From positions 43,900,875-43,964,874 of the forward strand of contig CM026561.1 in assembly GCA_015143295.1 (NCBI GenBank): a DNA stretch of 64,000 nucleotides. The letters are read 5' to 3'. This stretch comes from Tetracentron sinense. Its lineage: Eukaryota; Streptophyta; Magnoliopsida; Trochodendrales; Trochodendraceae. Numbering within the stretch: position 1 is the first letter of the stretch; every line of letters starts with the position of its first letter. The notes under the pieces are model-generated. The model did not search any database and was not told the DNA's origin. It was given only the letters and a program-made list of their open reading frames with translations. Positions 1 through 12,038 of the stretch are shown piece after piece. The position numbers and the translations under genes were made by a program.

Positions 1-417
1 AATCACTCTCAATCAAGGATTAAAAATACGGTTTCGGGGGATGTTTCGGTCCCAACCAAAACCTACACGAATTGGTTTCAGACGATTTATATATAAACTT
101 AAAAAAAACCAAAAAAAAACAAACCAAATTTTAAAAAAAAAATTAAATGAATTATAGGATTTTTTTTTTACTAAATATTAAGTCATAGGAAGCGATTTAA
201 AGATAAAGTAGCAAACACAATTACAACTACACAATGAATTAAAACACAAATAACTAAAAAATGATATGTATCGGTCATTTCGTATCAGTATAAATATTGT
301 ATAGGGGGCTACCAAAACCTATACGTATAGTCTTTTTCGTATCGTTTCGTATCAGTATAATTATCCCGGTCTCCCTTACCTTCATGTCTTTTTCTTATCC
401 CGGTCTCCATTGCTAAA
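1..417. other. AT-rich TE remnant, no gene seen
   Basis: No exon is recognisable here. Around 270-365 the sequence carries 'cgtatcagtata' repeats of the kind found at the ends of the TATCG-rich TIR elements elsewhere in the window, so this is probably the end of such an element. It lies next to a LINE and upstream of a CPSF-A exon, so it is probably intronic. Confidence 0.4.
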
Positions 418-1737
418 AAGTATACAAAGACAATTTTTATGGAATGATTGACTTGATAGAGAAAAATATCACATGGTAGATTGAAAGTCTATTTCCTCTC
501 TTCAAATCGGGAGGTCTGAACTCTAAACAACTGTCCCCTAGTGGATGTCAATAAGCAATTGCTGGGTAAGTGGCTTTGACGCTTTGGGAGAGAAAATGAA
601 AGTCTATGGAGGAAGGTACTTGCTGCAAAATTTAGGTTGAAATCTACTTGGGAATCAAATAAGGTGGTAGGTTCTCATGGGTACGCTTGTGGAAAATAAT
701 ACTGAAAATTCAGGAGGAATTTGCTAAATACATTAGATTCAGTGTGGGAAATGGGTTGGAGATTAATTTTGGGAGGACACCTGGTGTGGGTTGAGGCCCC
801 TAGAGAGGATTTTGGGAATCTGTTCTCTTTATCATTGGATAGAAAGGTGTCACCGTGTCAGTGGCCTCCTGTTTTGTGAGAGTCTTCTTTTGTTTGGATC
901 CCAAAGCTTAGATGTAACCTGAACGACTGGGAGGTGGAAGACTTCCTCCGGTTGTTTAATCGTTGTCCTCAGTTACCCCAAGTACTCAACGGAAGGATGA
1001 TCAACTATGGTCCAAGAATAGTAATGGTCAATTTTCAGTGAGATCATTCTACCAAGTTTTGCGAGTTAGTCCCATCTTGCTTTTTCCCCTTTGGGCTCTT
1101 TGGAACCCAAGCAAGTATTCCATCAAAATTATCATTCTTTCTTTGGTCGGCCGCGTTGGATAAAATTTTTATTTGCGATCATTTGAAGAATAGAGGGTGG
1201 AGAATGGGCCGAATGACCAACTGTTGTTTTATGTGTCTAAGAATGGAAGAGTCGGTTGATCACCTGTTAATTGTTATTGTATTTTCCTTTTGCTTCTGCC
1301 ATCTGGAGCAAATTCCTTCTCTGTTTGGGGATTGTTTGGATCTTCCATAGATTCTTGTGAGTTGGGATGGCTACCGGTTTGGTTGGAGGCTCTTAAGTCC
1401 GTGGTGTGGGCTATGTTACCAGGGGCGGTTGAGTGGTCTATTTGGTTTGAATGTTACAGGAGAATTTTTGATGGGCTGGCTTCCTCAGAAGACATAGTCT
1501 ACTTGAGATCTCGTCAACTACTTCAAGATTGGTGTTCTATAAGGACTGACTTTGATGAGGAATGATTTTCTTAGTTGTGATTCTGTAGTGCTTTATCGTC
1601 TTGATCTTATTGTTGATTTGTATTTATATGCCCCTTTAGCGTTGCTTGATTTGGTTTATTTGCTTTGTGAACCTTAGTAGCCTCTGTAATTTTCTTTTAC
1701 CTTATTTATTTATATGTATGAAGATGCATTACCAATA
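418..1737 (+). mobile_element. 5'-truncated, decayed LINE (L1-type) fragment
   Basis: Broken reading frames on the + strand match the C-terminal part of plant LINE ORF2. They include a 'QRQFLWND' region near 430, 'LLGKWL' near 560, and a zinc-binding zf-RVT-like block near 1150-1270 ([27 protein letters not shown]). A tail near 1400-1565 (GAVEWSIWFE) follows, and then an A-rich 3' end. Stops and frameshifts rule out function. It lies in an intron of the CPSF-A gene in the sense orientation. Sister fragments of the same lineage occur on the - strand at 35643-36744, 57953-58825 and 61519-63835. Confidence 0.8.
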
Positions 1738-1818
1738 CAAAAAATCACCTTTCACTATCCTAATAGGTGACATTGGTAAATGGTTGACAAAGTGAGGTGG
1801 TTAATTTCTTTTTTGCAG

Positions 1819-1958
1819 GGGTCATTTTCGTACAAACTTCCAGCCGATAATTTATTGAAGGGCTGTAACGGTGCTGATGCAATCCTTGATTTGTCACACA
1901 ACAGTATTGTGGCTAGTACACTGTTAGGAAGCATAATGATCTTCATTCCTATCTCGAG
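1819..1958 (+). CDS. CPSF-A-like gene, internal exon
   Basis: The acceptor is ttttttgcag and the donor is AG|GTAGG. The exon encodes GSFSYKLPADNLLKG..DAILDLSHNSIVASTLLGSI..FIPIS plus a split Arg codon (phase 2 at the end). It is the first exon of this gene visible in the window. Confidence 0.82.
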
Positions 1959-4900
1959 GTAGGAAAGAATATTCCAAAATCTGAACATTTTCTAGTGGTC
2001 TTTTGTTACTTATAGAGCAGTTAATTATCAGCTTCACATGTGATATCTGGGGCATTTAATGATGGCGAAGCTGCTTTTAATAACCTGTGAAATTTTTGGA
2101 AGTTGTTAAATGGGATGATCATCTCCTCAATTCAAACTAGTGTCATTCATATTTATGGTAGTTGCTTAAAGTTGAAATAGAACTTCTAAGAGAACCTACA
2201 CTGGAAGTATGGTAAATGGTTGACAAAGTGAGGGTTACTGCTGATCTATTGCAATGCCGAGTTTTTTAAAACGTGAAAATTGAGTAATTTTTTTTGAGCG
2301 ATACCAGAGAATTTAAGTCAATCAAAGCATGCATACAAGGAAAACAAGGGGCCCCCAAAGCAGGGGGGCTAGAAAAAAGAACAATCGAAACAAAGAAGAG
2401 AATAAGCTACAAAGCCCAATAAAACAGAGCTGGGGGGATTGGGATCACAAAACAAGAAATCCCTACCCCCACCTAGGCAAGATCATCACAGTTGAGTTCG
2501 TGGATTGAGGGACCCAAGAAAATGAGAAGTTTCCTGCACGGGAAAGCACAAAAGCCCCCAATATGAATACCTCAGAGGCGCAAATCTCCAAAAATATAAA
2601 ACAAGTAACTGCTATAGGCTTTTATAAACCTAACCCTAAATCTGAATTAGTCAAGTAACTGCTGTAGGCTTTTGCAAACCTAACCCTAAATCTGAATTAG
2701 TCAAGTAACTGCTATAGGCTTTTACAAACCTAGCCCTTAATCTAAATTAGTCAAGTAACTGCTACAGGCTTTTACAAACCTAACCCTAAATCTGAATTAG
2801 TCCTGCCCATTTCTGGATCGCTAAATGTCGTTTGCAAATAACCTTAAAATAACAAGATTTAATGGTAAGTTCTCTCCGCAATACATTACATGTCTATGGA
2901 CCCTTTTGTTAGCAAGATCATCCACAATATCATTGACATGTGATGCAGACATCAGAGCATCTAATGTACGAGCGGAGGAGGAGGAGAGCCCCTACACATG
3001 TTTCCTTGTGGATGGACGACATGTAAATGAGGTTTATTTGAGTTTTTGATGGATGATTTGGAGCGTTGAAGGCCTCATGTGCACATAAGATTCGTCATGA
3101 AGACCCCACATTGGGAAGATGTGCACATGAGAAGAATTTAGCATGTTTCAACTGGCAAAGCGGATGAGCAACTGGTGTAAACATTAAAAGTTGACAAGTT
3201 CTGTGGTTGCTGTATTTGAAATCCAGTATAGGGTTCTTAGACTTAGTCATCGATCATCATGCCACTTTTTGTATAGAATTCTCAGTTTGCAATAATGTTG
3301 ACATACTATAGTTCTTTTGAGAACTGTATTTTTGTTGCTGTTTCACTTTGCTTTATTTCTTATTATGCGTGAGAGTGAATTTAAGCAAGTACATAACTTG
3401 ACATACTATAGTTTTTCATCAAGCAGCTTTTTGCATTGGATTCTCAGTTTACAATAATGTTGACATGCTATAGTTTTGTGATGATGACTATATTTGTTTG
3501 TTATTTCACATTTTTGCTTTATTTCATATTATGCATGCAAGTATATTAACTTCCATCTTAAGCTGGGGACATGACTAATGTTCTTTAAGCAATATGCATT
3601 CCATATTACAGTACTCTTTTGTTTCTGTTATACTTGACCAAATTATGCATCCCAAAGCTATGTTTTCAATCACCTGATTATGTTTTGAATTTATCAAACA
3701 ATGGGACAATGCTTTTGTCTTTGCCATTTTTTTTTCCTGAATTCTCAATGGTTAACACCAGAACTGCAAGGGTTGATGTTTGTTGTTGTAATGGATTGCT
3801 TCGTTTGATGCATGTAGGTTTTCTTTCACATAACAGTTTTTCGGTGGAGTTCACATCTGCTTTTGATTTTAGCCTTCATGTTTGTGTTCTTTTATTTTAG
3901 TTTTAGTCTAAATTGCAATACTACTTGATAAGTTTTATGAATTTGTAGGGAAGATCATCAGCTCTTGGAAGCTGTACAAGCTAGACTTGCGGTTCACCCA
4001 TTGACTGCTCCTATCCTAGGAAATGACCATAATGAGTTTCGTGGGCGTGAATCACCGGTATGAAAATAATATACTGTTGGTTTGGCCTCTAAAACGATTG
4101 TCTGTGTCTGGCCACAGAAATATGAGCATACGTGTACAAAAATTTGAAACCGTTTTATTTCTATTATATCATGGCTATCTTCACCTTGTTTTCCTATTAT
4201 AGTTTGAGATTATGCCCCTTACATATCTTATATGATGTTATCTTAAAGCCTTGTGTTGAGGCTGAAAATCATTTTATTTTTTCCTACATGGTGTTATATC
4301 ACAATGCATTCATCTTTAACTATGTGGTAGTCATTTTGACAACCGATCCATTGCTCTTCCCAGCTAAAGGTGATTTTCGGCTCATCCAGCATTATTTGTT
4401 CTTCTCTTTTCATGTTATGAGCTTGTTCAAGCTCTTGGCATGCGTAGGACCTTCAAATTGAAATTGTTTGAACATAAGGCTTTAGTATTTCAAGGAAAAA
4501 CTTTATAGAAAAGAAGAGCAGCAGAAAATCTACTAGTAAATAATCATAAGAAAAGTATGTGGACAATAGAGTACTTTTTACATACCTAAATAGCTATAGT
4601 GGTTCACTATGAAACTTAGATATGAATACCTGTGTGCATGTCAGACATGGATATGAAGTGTTGGACACCCTGACCCCTGCTGACCTTGTACCGCAACACC
4701 TCAGTACATCTTATTTCATATATTGTGACATATATTAGAAACAATGTTTTTCACTTAGGCATGTGACAATATAGGAAGTGTATAAATGTATTGATATACT
4801 TGTAAACAAGTATATAATTGATTAATTAAGATTTGTGTTGAGGAAGAGAGTTGGCGTGTGTTAGGCATGTGATTATGACATAAGCGTCTGACATGGATTA

Positions 4901-5824
4901 ATTTTTGGAAATGGAGTTGTCATCTACATGCTGATTGGTACTTAAGGCTATAAATTGGTTTGGCCAATCTGCTAATCTGTTTCACCAACTATTCTCTCTT
5001 TAACTTTGAATTATGGTATTCAAGGGCTGAGCATATTCCTTGGTTCAAACACTCAACAAAACATGGGAAACTGAGTGGGTTCCTGTGGTTTGGAACCAAG
5101 TTAACCCTAACACGGTCCAGATTCAATATGTTTATACCCTATATACTGTCAATTGTCTAACCCTCTAAGTAGGAGGGTTCTGGGATGGGTCTTCACCCTT
5201 TAAGGTCCGATTATTAACCGGATTACGTTGCCAAATGCTCTAAATAAGAGGGTTATAGGATGTCTTTACCCTTCAAGGTCCCATTATTAACTGGGTTGCA
5301 TAGTTGGGCTATTATGTTTTTAGTTTCTTGGTTATTTGTATGTTCTAGCTTGCGGAGTTTTTTTTCCCCCTCTTTTGTTCACTATCTTGTGAACTTCTCT
5401 ATGTATCTTTTTGTGTTAATATACATCTTTTGCAACTGCTAACTTCCGAATTGATTGTTAATAAGATAGATAATACAATTATTCTATTTTTCAACTGGTG
5501 CGACACTTAGTTTTTAGTGTTCAATCGGTACTTTTGATTTGATTTTTACTTTCCCAGGCAGTTACTTACCTTCTGCTATTGATGGGTTAAGATGTTTTCT
5601 TTCCTTTGAAGCCAGCTACCCTATTTTAAAAGCTAACTAATTTAGCTCGACAGGCTGGAGTACCTAAGATACTTGATGGGGACATGCTAGCGCAGTTCTT
5701 GGATCTTACGAGTATGCAGCAAGAGGCAGTCTTATCATTGAGTTCAGGGTCACCTTCTCACTCACCTATCCCTCTCAACCAGGTGGTCCGACTACTTGAA
5801 CGAGTACATTATGCCCTCAACTAA
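1819..5824 (+). CDS. CPSF-A / DDB1 / SF3b3-like protein, 3' part of gene (three exons)
   Basis: Three exons (1819-1958, 3949-4057, 5654-5824) join in frame and end at TAA 5822-5824, giving the last ~139 residues. The peptide contains FSYKLPADNLL, DLSHNSIVASTLLGSIMIF, LLEAVQARLAVHPLTAPIL, GNDHNEFRGRE, ILDGDMLAQFLDLT and a terminal RLLERVHYALN. I recognise this as the C-terminus of the CPSF-A domain (WD40-like beta-propeller scaffold) family shared by DDB1, CPSF160 and SF3b130. It is closest to the plant paralogue annotated in Arabidopsis as At3g11960. Those relatives are nuclear scaffolds, but the exact role of this paralogue is not established. All introns are GT-AG, and upstream exons lie before base 1. 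The gene converges on DEK1, with 5.9 kb between the two stop codons. A candidate poly(A) signal sits at 6212. The family assignment is firm; the orthologue assignment rests on remembered similarity. Confidence 0.85.
2286..2560 (-). mobile_element. Possible LINE 3'-end fragment
   Basis: A T-run followed by an A/C/G-rich stretch resembles the antisense 3' tails of the other LINE copies here (compare 35643 onward and 61519 onward). There is no coding remnant, so this is a weak call. It lies in the CPSF-A intron. Confidence 0.35.
2603..2802 (+). repeat. Tandem repeat, exactly 4 x 50 bp
   Basis: Four consecutive 50-bp units start at 2603, 2653, 2703 and 2753. Each begins aagtaactgct, and two spelled parts of the unit are 'aaacctaaccctaaatct' and 'gaattagtc'. 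Only a few substitutions separate the units. Three units contain one telobox-like CCCTAAA. It lies in the 1959-3948 intron. Confidence 0.97.
3949..4057 (+). CDS. CPSF-A-like gene, penultimate exon
   Basis: The acceptor is atttgtag and the donor is CCG|GTATG. The first G completes the Arg codon from the previous exon. It then encodes EDHQLLEAVQARLAVHPLTA, PILGNDHNEFRGRESP, a strongly conserved block in this family. Confidence 0.87.
4058..5653 (+). other. Last intron of CPSF-A-like gene
   Basis: A GT-AG intron of 1596 bp. At 5161-5290 a short segment ending in 'cttcaaggtcccattattaac' partly repeats 'ctttaaggtccgattattaac' just upstream. No gene is seen inside. Confidence 0.75.
5654..5824 (+). 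CDS. CPSF-A-like gene, terminal coding exon
   Basis: The acceptor is ctcgacag. The exon encodes 56 residues and TAA: AGVPKILDGDMLAQFLDLTS, a Ser-rich stretch, then the terminal helix QVVRLLERVHYALN. The 'DGD..AQFLDL' motif parallels the C-terminal helix region of DDB1. A CT-repeat starts immediately after the stop codon. Confidence 0.88.
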   Translation, partial: AGVPKILDGDMLAQFLDLTSMQQEAVLSLSSGSPSHSPIPLNQVVRLLERVHYALN

Positions 5825-6211
5825 GCCTCTCTCTCTCTCTCAAAGATGTCAGAATGGATTTAGCTTCCAAACCACAAAGGTAATTCACACCAAATGGAAA
5901 GGTGGCATCTTCACTTGTCAACATTTTTTCTCAAGCAAGGAAGAGCCAAAACAAGACGTTCCAAAATCCGTTGTACAATATACATTCACAAGAAGATGCT
6001 AGCCTCAAAGAATTAGAAGCAAAACTTCCAAAGAATCATATCTTTCTGCTGGCACCTTCAGGGCAGCGGCTGCACAGGGAAACAGGAAATAGTAATGGAA
6101 GATGGGTCATCATTCCTCTTTCTAATTACCTAGCATTGGGATAAAAGGAACCATGATGGCTCCGGTTAGGAAAATCAATTTGTATTTCAGCTGATTGGGT
6201 TTTCTGTTGCA

Positions 6212-6217
6212 AATAAA
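6212..6217 (+). promoter_or_regulatory. Candidate poly(A) signal AATAAA of the CPSF-A-like gene
   Basis: AATAAA lies 388 bp after the stop codon. A second AATAAA follows at 6633. Both are candidates on position and motif alone. Confidence 0.35.
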
Positions 6218-7669
6218 ACAGTTTTTTTTTTCTTTTCCTGATTGTATTATTCCCATCTATTGAATGATAAATTGTCGTGAAGCGTAGGTGGTTGAAGGTC
6301 ACTCGACCCAATGTTTGGCCTCTTGCAAATGTGTCACGTGTGTCCCAGCTGGTTGGTATAGTCTGAATTCTGAAACAGATCAGTCTAATTAATTTTGACT
6401 AGTTCTATTTTCATTTTGAGCTGGATATCATAGATAATCACAGCGCCTGTTTATTTTCTCGACTTTGTGGGAACATTGATATGAAAAGTACAGAGGGCAT
6501 GAGACATGAATTGATGACAGTCGAAAAGAGCAAACAGTAAACCAGGTTTTTCATGGGAGGGATATGAACAGGTTTCTTGATCTTTTCTGGTGTCATTTGA
6601 GTCAAATTCATCATTTGGATCAAGACTCAAGAAATAAAAACAGAATAGAGAGATGATGAAGATGGCGGGAGCAATTGAGGGTGGATTTCATAATCATTTA
6701 GTAGAATATATTAGTACAAATTTAAACCAAATAATTTATATATATATATATATCTTGATATTTTTTTTTCTTTTTTTAAACGTGGTTATCCTGAGCAAGA
6801 CTCTGGGTAGTTCCACGTGTTGCATAGGGAATACCCCCATACAACCGATATTGAGGGGAGCCTAGGAATCAATATCGAGACTTCTGGGTTTATGGTTTGT
6901 CATTTGGCCACTGGGCTACACCCCTGGGGGGTTTTGATCTTGTTGAAGTTGCTCATTTGCAAAAAGAGTCCGCAAAAGTTTCTTAAGCCAAATCAATCTT
7001 GAAATATCAGCTGAAAGCACTGCATTATATTTGTAGCAGTGGCGATGCATAACGTCCAACAATATTTCATGGATGGTCTCTAGCGTGTAGAAATTCTATT
7101 GCTTAACAGTGTCCAATAAATCAGAGAGATGTATTTATGCAACAGGCTGTCTGTAATATGTTCTACTTCTAAGAGGTGAGTATGCATGAACATCAATACT
7201 GATGAGCCACAATATTCAACTGGCATTTTATGTTCCTTTCTTTGTACCGCAATCTACAATCGTGTGAATTACTCCACCAAAAGGTGTTGTTCAGTTTGCC
7301 CCTTCAAGCACCGAGATATTCATGAAGTTGGAACCTGCAATAACATCAATACAGGGGAAGATAAACTAAGATATTAGGTTCACAGGATATTTAAAAGTGA
7401 GTTGATGCCATTGCCAACGATTATATAAGCTTTATTTTGATCCGAATTTAATAATAATTGGGTGGCCCTGGAAGTTTCCAATGCCTATATGCTGACCAAC
7501 AAACCCAACAGGCAACCAAAATAATTCATCATCCCCATCCTGACCAAATGAAGAAAAGCCATTCTCGGATTCCCTTTTCCTGATATATGTATATATTCAC
7601 TTTTCCTTATATATATAATGAGTGGTCCCTCTAGAAAGATGATGTGGCATATATATTTTTTTTTAATCT

Positions 7670-8285
7670 GACCGTTGAAAGTTAAGTTGGGTCCATCGGA
7701 GACACGTGTAAAAAAAATTACTCAATTAGACATGTTTAGACCGATTAGACCATAGTTTGCAGTATTAACCCCTTAGGGTTCACTAGACCCTACCAAGGAT
7801 ATAGAAATAGTTGATCTTCCCTTCTTCGATTGGACAGTCTATAAATGTCCGATTGAGTTAATTTTTTATGACACGTCTCTCAAGATACCCTTCATGACAT
7901 CTAATGGTCATATCTGAAACAACTTGCCACATGTCACATTATTTAGGAACGGCTCATTACAAGCTTCAATGATCAATGAGCATGACTCATTAGAATGTTA
8001 CTCTCTCTCTCTCTCTTGAATCTTACTGTAAGCTTCAATGATCAATGAGCATGACTAATTAGAATGCTACTCTCTCTCTCTCTTGAATCTTACTGTTGAA
8101 TGTTAAATTGGGTCCATTGGAGACACGTGTCCAAAAAATCAGTGCAGACAAGTTTGGACCCTCTGGTTAGACCCTAGTTTGCAACATTAACTCCTTAGGA
8201 TTCACTCGACCCTACCTAGGATATAGCTAGGATAAAGGAATAGCTCATCTTCCCTTCTTCAATTGGACAATCTATAAATGTATTT
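7670..8285 (+). repeat. Direct duplication of a ~190-bp segment
   Basis: 7670-7860 and 8095-8285 share an ordered string of matches: gttgaaagttaa/gttgaatgttaa, gggtccat.ggagacacgtgt, tagtttgca..attaac.cc.tagg.ttcact, and cttcccttcttc.attggaca.tctataaatg. The copies are about 425 bp apart. The intervening sequence has its own 69-bp tandem pair. Confidence 0.85.
7961..8096 (+). repeat. Tandem repeat, 2 x ~69 bp
   Basis: Units start at 7961 and 8030, each with aagcttcaatgatcaatgag and then a (CT)n tract and 'tgaatcttactgt'. They are nearly identical. Confidence 0.92.
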
Positions 8286-10353
8286 ATTTACTTACCATGG
8301 GAGATTCAATATCAGGAAAGGGTTCAGTTTATCTCCGAAACAAAACGTAAGTGCTCTTTCCTTATAAGAAATAGCAAAAAAAAATATTAACTTTGGTCCA
8401 AGATTAAAAAAATAATAATATACAGAAAAAAGAAGTATTAAGAAACACAAGATGGAGACTTAACACTGGAAATGGGATTATACTGCGAAAAAGGACTGTT
8501 ACACCAACCAGTTTCTGATGTGGCTCAGTAAAAAACTGCAGCTGAAACTCTAAAATTACTATTTTCCAGCTACAATGCCCTTATTTGTTTCCCTTCAACA
8601 AAATCATCTATTTACTTTTCCTTTTTCTTTTTTTGCTCTTATCTTTTTTTCCTTTACATGATTTTCTTCACAGCCTTCATACCCTTAAAAAAATAAAAAA
8701 CTTTCATCCATCACTATTTACAAATCGATCCGAGAACTCTCTTTGATGCAGGCATGAGAAAATGATCCACGAGAGAGATGAGCTGAAAGAGCCTCTAAAT
8801 TCCACCCCACCCCCAAGTTTTATTTAACTGAATTAAATATCCATCCTGTATTTATGAAGGAACTCCAGTTCCTCCAAGAATGATCTCTTGGGTGCTGTGT
8901 GCTCATCCGACAGTAATGAGGTAGGGAAAGTGCAATGGAAGAGCTGCACCACCCATTTAATTACTATTCCAAAATCCATCCTTGCAGCTGAGTTCAGAAC
9001 CATATCCCTTTAACCTGCAAAAATTGAAGTAACTCAGCAGTTCAAGCACTGGGAGATATAAAAGATGTCATTAAATGCAAAGTAACATTTACATCCAATC
9101 TTTTTTTTTCATAACATTAACATCCAATCTTTCAAACAATCACTAAATCTATTAGACAACATATCTCAGCATGACTAGAACACTAGATAGGTAATTTTTG
9201 AAAGTAGTCCTTAAACCCGCCACAAAAAGTGAAAAAACAATAAAGTGGTGAGTGCTCACATTCATTTAAAGGATCAGTAGAAATACCAGAAGCATTTGGT
9301 TTATATAGATAGGTTCATTAGAACTTAGTTTATATAACTTTGGCCCCATGTTTTGTAATAAGATCGAAAAGCTCCCAAAAGCATAGCAATCACAACAGTT
9401 TGTCTCTTCAGATGGCAGGTCAACTTTTTTGTTGGCTACCCAAAGGACATTTATCCCTTTCAATACAAGTTTGCATCCAATAGGTCTCTAGTAGAAGCTT
9501 ACTCCAGCATGCTCAAGATTGTTTGACCAGAGTCATTCATCCAATGGTCATCCATCCTATTTGATAGAAGTTTTGTATCCAAAGTTTTACCAATTTGTAA
9601 ATATGTCCCATCCTTCATCTTTACATAAACAATTCTTCATGACTTCAAAAAACGGGTACAAAATAAAAAGAAAAAATGAAATTTGATTCAAAATGCCAAT
9701 CCAGAGTTTGGTGAATAAGTAGCTATTCGAATAAGGAAATCCATCAACCAAACTTCAAAACATTCATTATAAACCGTAGTATCACAATAACTCAACTTTC
9801 TCTCAAAGCATACACACTGATTGGGAAAAAAAGAAAATCTCACTATTTTGGAAGAGAAAAAGTTTAAATCGTGATATTTTGTAAATCTCATGCTATTTAT
9901 GCGATAAAAACAGAAAATTGTATTTCTTGTGAGATTTTTCAAATACTGCGATAAAATCAGAGTTTTAAACTTTAGATGGTTTATCTCGGGAGAAATTGCG
10001 TATTTCTTAGGAGATTTGTAACAATGTTACAACCGGCCCAAGATTAGGTTAATGGAATCATGAATATCGTTTTCCAAAATGTTAACATCATTTGGACACT
10101 TGAGTTCTCCGTAAATAGTGTTATTGTTAGACCAATTAAGTAGGGTTAGTATTCTATTTTGCAGCACTGTTTCAGACAAAAGGTTCCAGGAAGATGCTTC
10201 CAAGTTCCAACAACTATTATGTGTGAGTTTTTTTTTTTGGTAAAATGTGTGAGTTCAAATACCAAATGGCATTTGTATTGTTTTATTTTGGCATTCTGTG
10301 GTCCTTTATTACATTCCTTGTGTTATTTACTAATAAGAAAAAAACTTTTTGAT

Positions 10354-10417
10354 TTTTATATTTGTAAATGGTATTGTAGAATTTATATTTGTAAATGGTA
10401 TTGTAGAATTTATATTT
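10354..10417 (+). repeat. Tandem repeat, 27-bp period
   Basis: 'tttgtaaatggtattgtag' occurs at 10361 and again at 10388, with a partial third copy of the unit start. Confidence 0.9.
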
Positions 10418-11128
10418 GAAGAAACAACAGTATGCTGAGAAAATGAAACATATATAAATTTGTAATATTTTTACTATTTTTTGTAATTTAAATTAATTTT
10501 TAATCATTCCCAAAATTTAGCTGAGAAATACCCAAAAAAACTCTAGATTTGAAGATCTCCTAAGAAAAACTTAGGCCGATAAAAGCCCGAGAACAAGATT
10601 TGTGACACTGGGTTGTAACTATGTGGCTACACTGGAGGGATGGATACACAACACACTGGAAAAAAGGATGAATATATGAAGATAACAGCCTGAACCTGCA
10701 AACCTTTGGCTACCGTAGCATGGGTATGAGGATAGGAAAAGGAAGAACTAAAGGTAGACAGCAATTTTGTAAGGACATCACATCAACATATGGGAACGTG
10801 TACCCCACAATTTTGCATAAATAATATTAATATTTTGCTCAAGGTTTACATTGTTGATTGTTCTACATTTTGTAAGTTTTATATTTATGTTTTGTTCAAG
10901 CAAAAAAGGAAGTCAACATTATTGCCTTAAAATTCAGCAAAAACACCTCTGAAACTGCAAATTTTCCAGCAAAAAACAATAAACATACAACGAATCAATA
11001 AAGTTAACAAAACCTATAAATAAAAGTCATCAACTAGGCATTCAAGATAATCATCCTCCACTATTTAAAAAGAAAATCAGAATTTTAAGAAGATACTGAT
11101 TGTGCAGAGAAACAATAACACGTATGTA

Positions 11129-11526
11129 CCAAGGTTTGAAATCGTGTTTATATCGGTAATTTCGGTCATCCAACCTGAATCGAATTTTCAAAAATTTTGA
11201 ATTTCTTGGAGAAGTTTCGGAATTTTTATGTTTTTTAATATTTCATTACGATTAAATATTTTCATGAAATTTTGGTCCAACTTTCGGAATATTTTGACTG
11301 AAAAATTGTTTTATTAAAATTTAATATATTTATATAAATTTTATTTTTTGAATTTTTTTGAAATTTCGATAAACATTTCCGAATATTTCGAAATATTTTG
11401 GAAATTTATTGTAAAATAATTTAAAAATAAATTTCTGAAATTTAAACCAAAATTCCAAAATTTCTCATTTCGATTTTGGAGGGTAGGAAGGAAACCGAAA
11501 TTTCGTGTAGAAATTTCAAACATTGG
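11129..11526. mobile_element. MITE-like TIR element downstream of DEK1
   Basis: The left end ccaaggtttgaaat and the right end atttcaaacattgg are inverted repeats of each other with one mismatch. The AT-rich interior is full of 'gaaattttgg/ccaaaatttc' motifs. Possible flanking duplications (tatgtac / catgaac) are degenerate. The open frame inside is an artefact of the repeat. Confidence 0.55.
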
Positions 11527-11732
11527 CATGAACAGTTATCTGCAAAGGCCGCATAGAAGTAAAGAAGATTTAAGATAATAACCATACCAAATCCCTTTAT
11601 GATAGCATTTGTAGTTCAATCAGACTGCCTGTAGGCCTGCATGATCCAAGGACACCTCGGGCAATCAAAACTTTGCAGCACTGTCAACCATAGCACAACA
11701 AAATCAGCCATCTAAAAGGCCACCATTGTGTA

Positions 11733-12038
11733 CTATAACGCTTCCAGGGTTATCGCTGCTTTGGTGAATACTGAAAGAACAAATGGTGCTTCTTCCCCAG
11801 GGTGGATGGTTGTAGGCACTATTGTGTACCCCTTAGGATCAGGATCCAGAACCATTTCGCATGATATTTCTCGAGAATTGACGTAATCTGTTCCACCAAC
11901 TGATTCATGCAAGTAAATGTTGTAAGCAGCACGCCGGCCACGTGTCTTGAGTATCCGCATCCCAATGTAGAACATCATTGAATCATGGCTGGATTGATAA
12001 TTCCTAAAACCAGCTGTCTTCCTCGAGAAACTCACCCC
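11733..12038 (-). CDS. DEK1: DEK1 terminal exon, C2-like domain and stop
   Basis: The acceptor is atggctag. It encodes [80 protein letters not shown] and [10 protein letters not shown], then TAG at 11735-11733. The C-terminus is the canonical DEK1 end. Confidence 0.98.
   Translation of the reverse strand, partial: GVSFSRKTAGFRNYQSSHDSMMFYIGMRILKTRGRRAAYNIYLHESVGGTDYVNSREISCEMVLDPDPKGYTIVPTTIHPGEEAPFVLSVFTKAAITLEAL

Larger units (their letters stand above)
1959..3948 (+). other. Intron of CPSF-A-like gene
   Basis: A GT-AG intron of 1990 bp. It holds a 24-nt exact copy (2210-2233) of sequence just upstream of the preceding exon (1774-1797), the possible LINE tail and the 4 x 50 bp repeat. No coding exon is seen between 2803 and 3948. 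Confidence 0.8.
5825..11128. other. 3' UTR plus intergenic DNA between the two convergent genes
   Basis: No convincing coding sequence is seen on either strand. The open frames are short and lack recognisable protein similarity. The stretch holds simple (CT)n and (AT)n runs, duplicated segments at 7670-8285, a 69-bp tandem pair at 7961-8096, a 27-bp tandem repeat near 10354-10417 and AT-rich unique sequence. Confidence 0.7.

Noticed and set aside
9266..9942. - strand frames of 65 and 84 codons between the two genes
   Set aside because: AT-rich, no recognisable domain, no supporting splice or start context; treated as chance.
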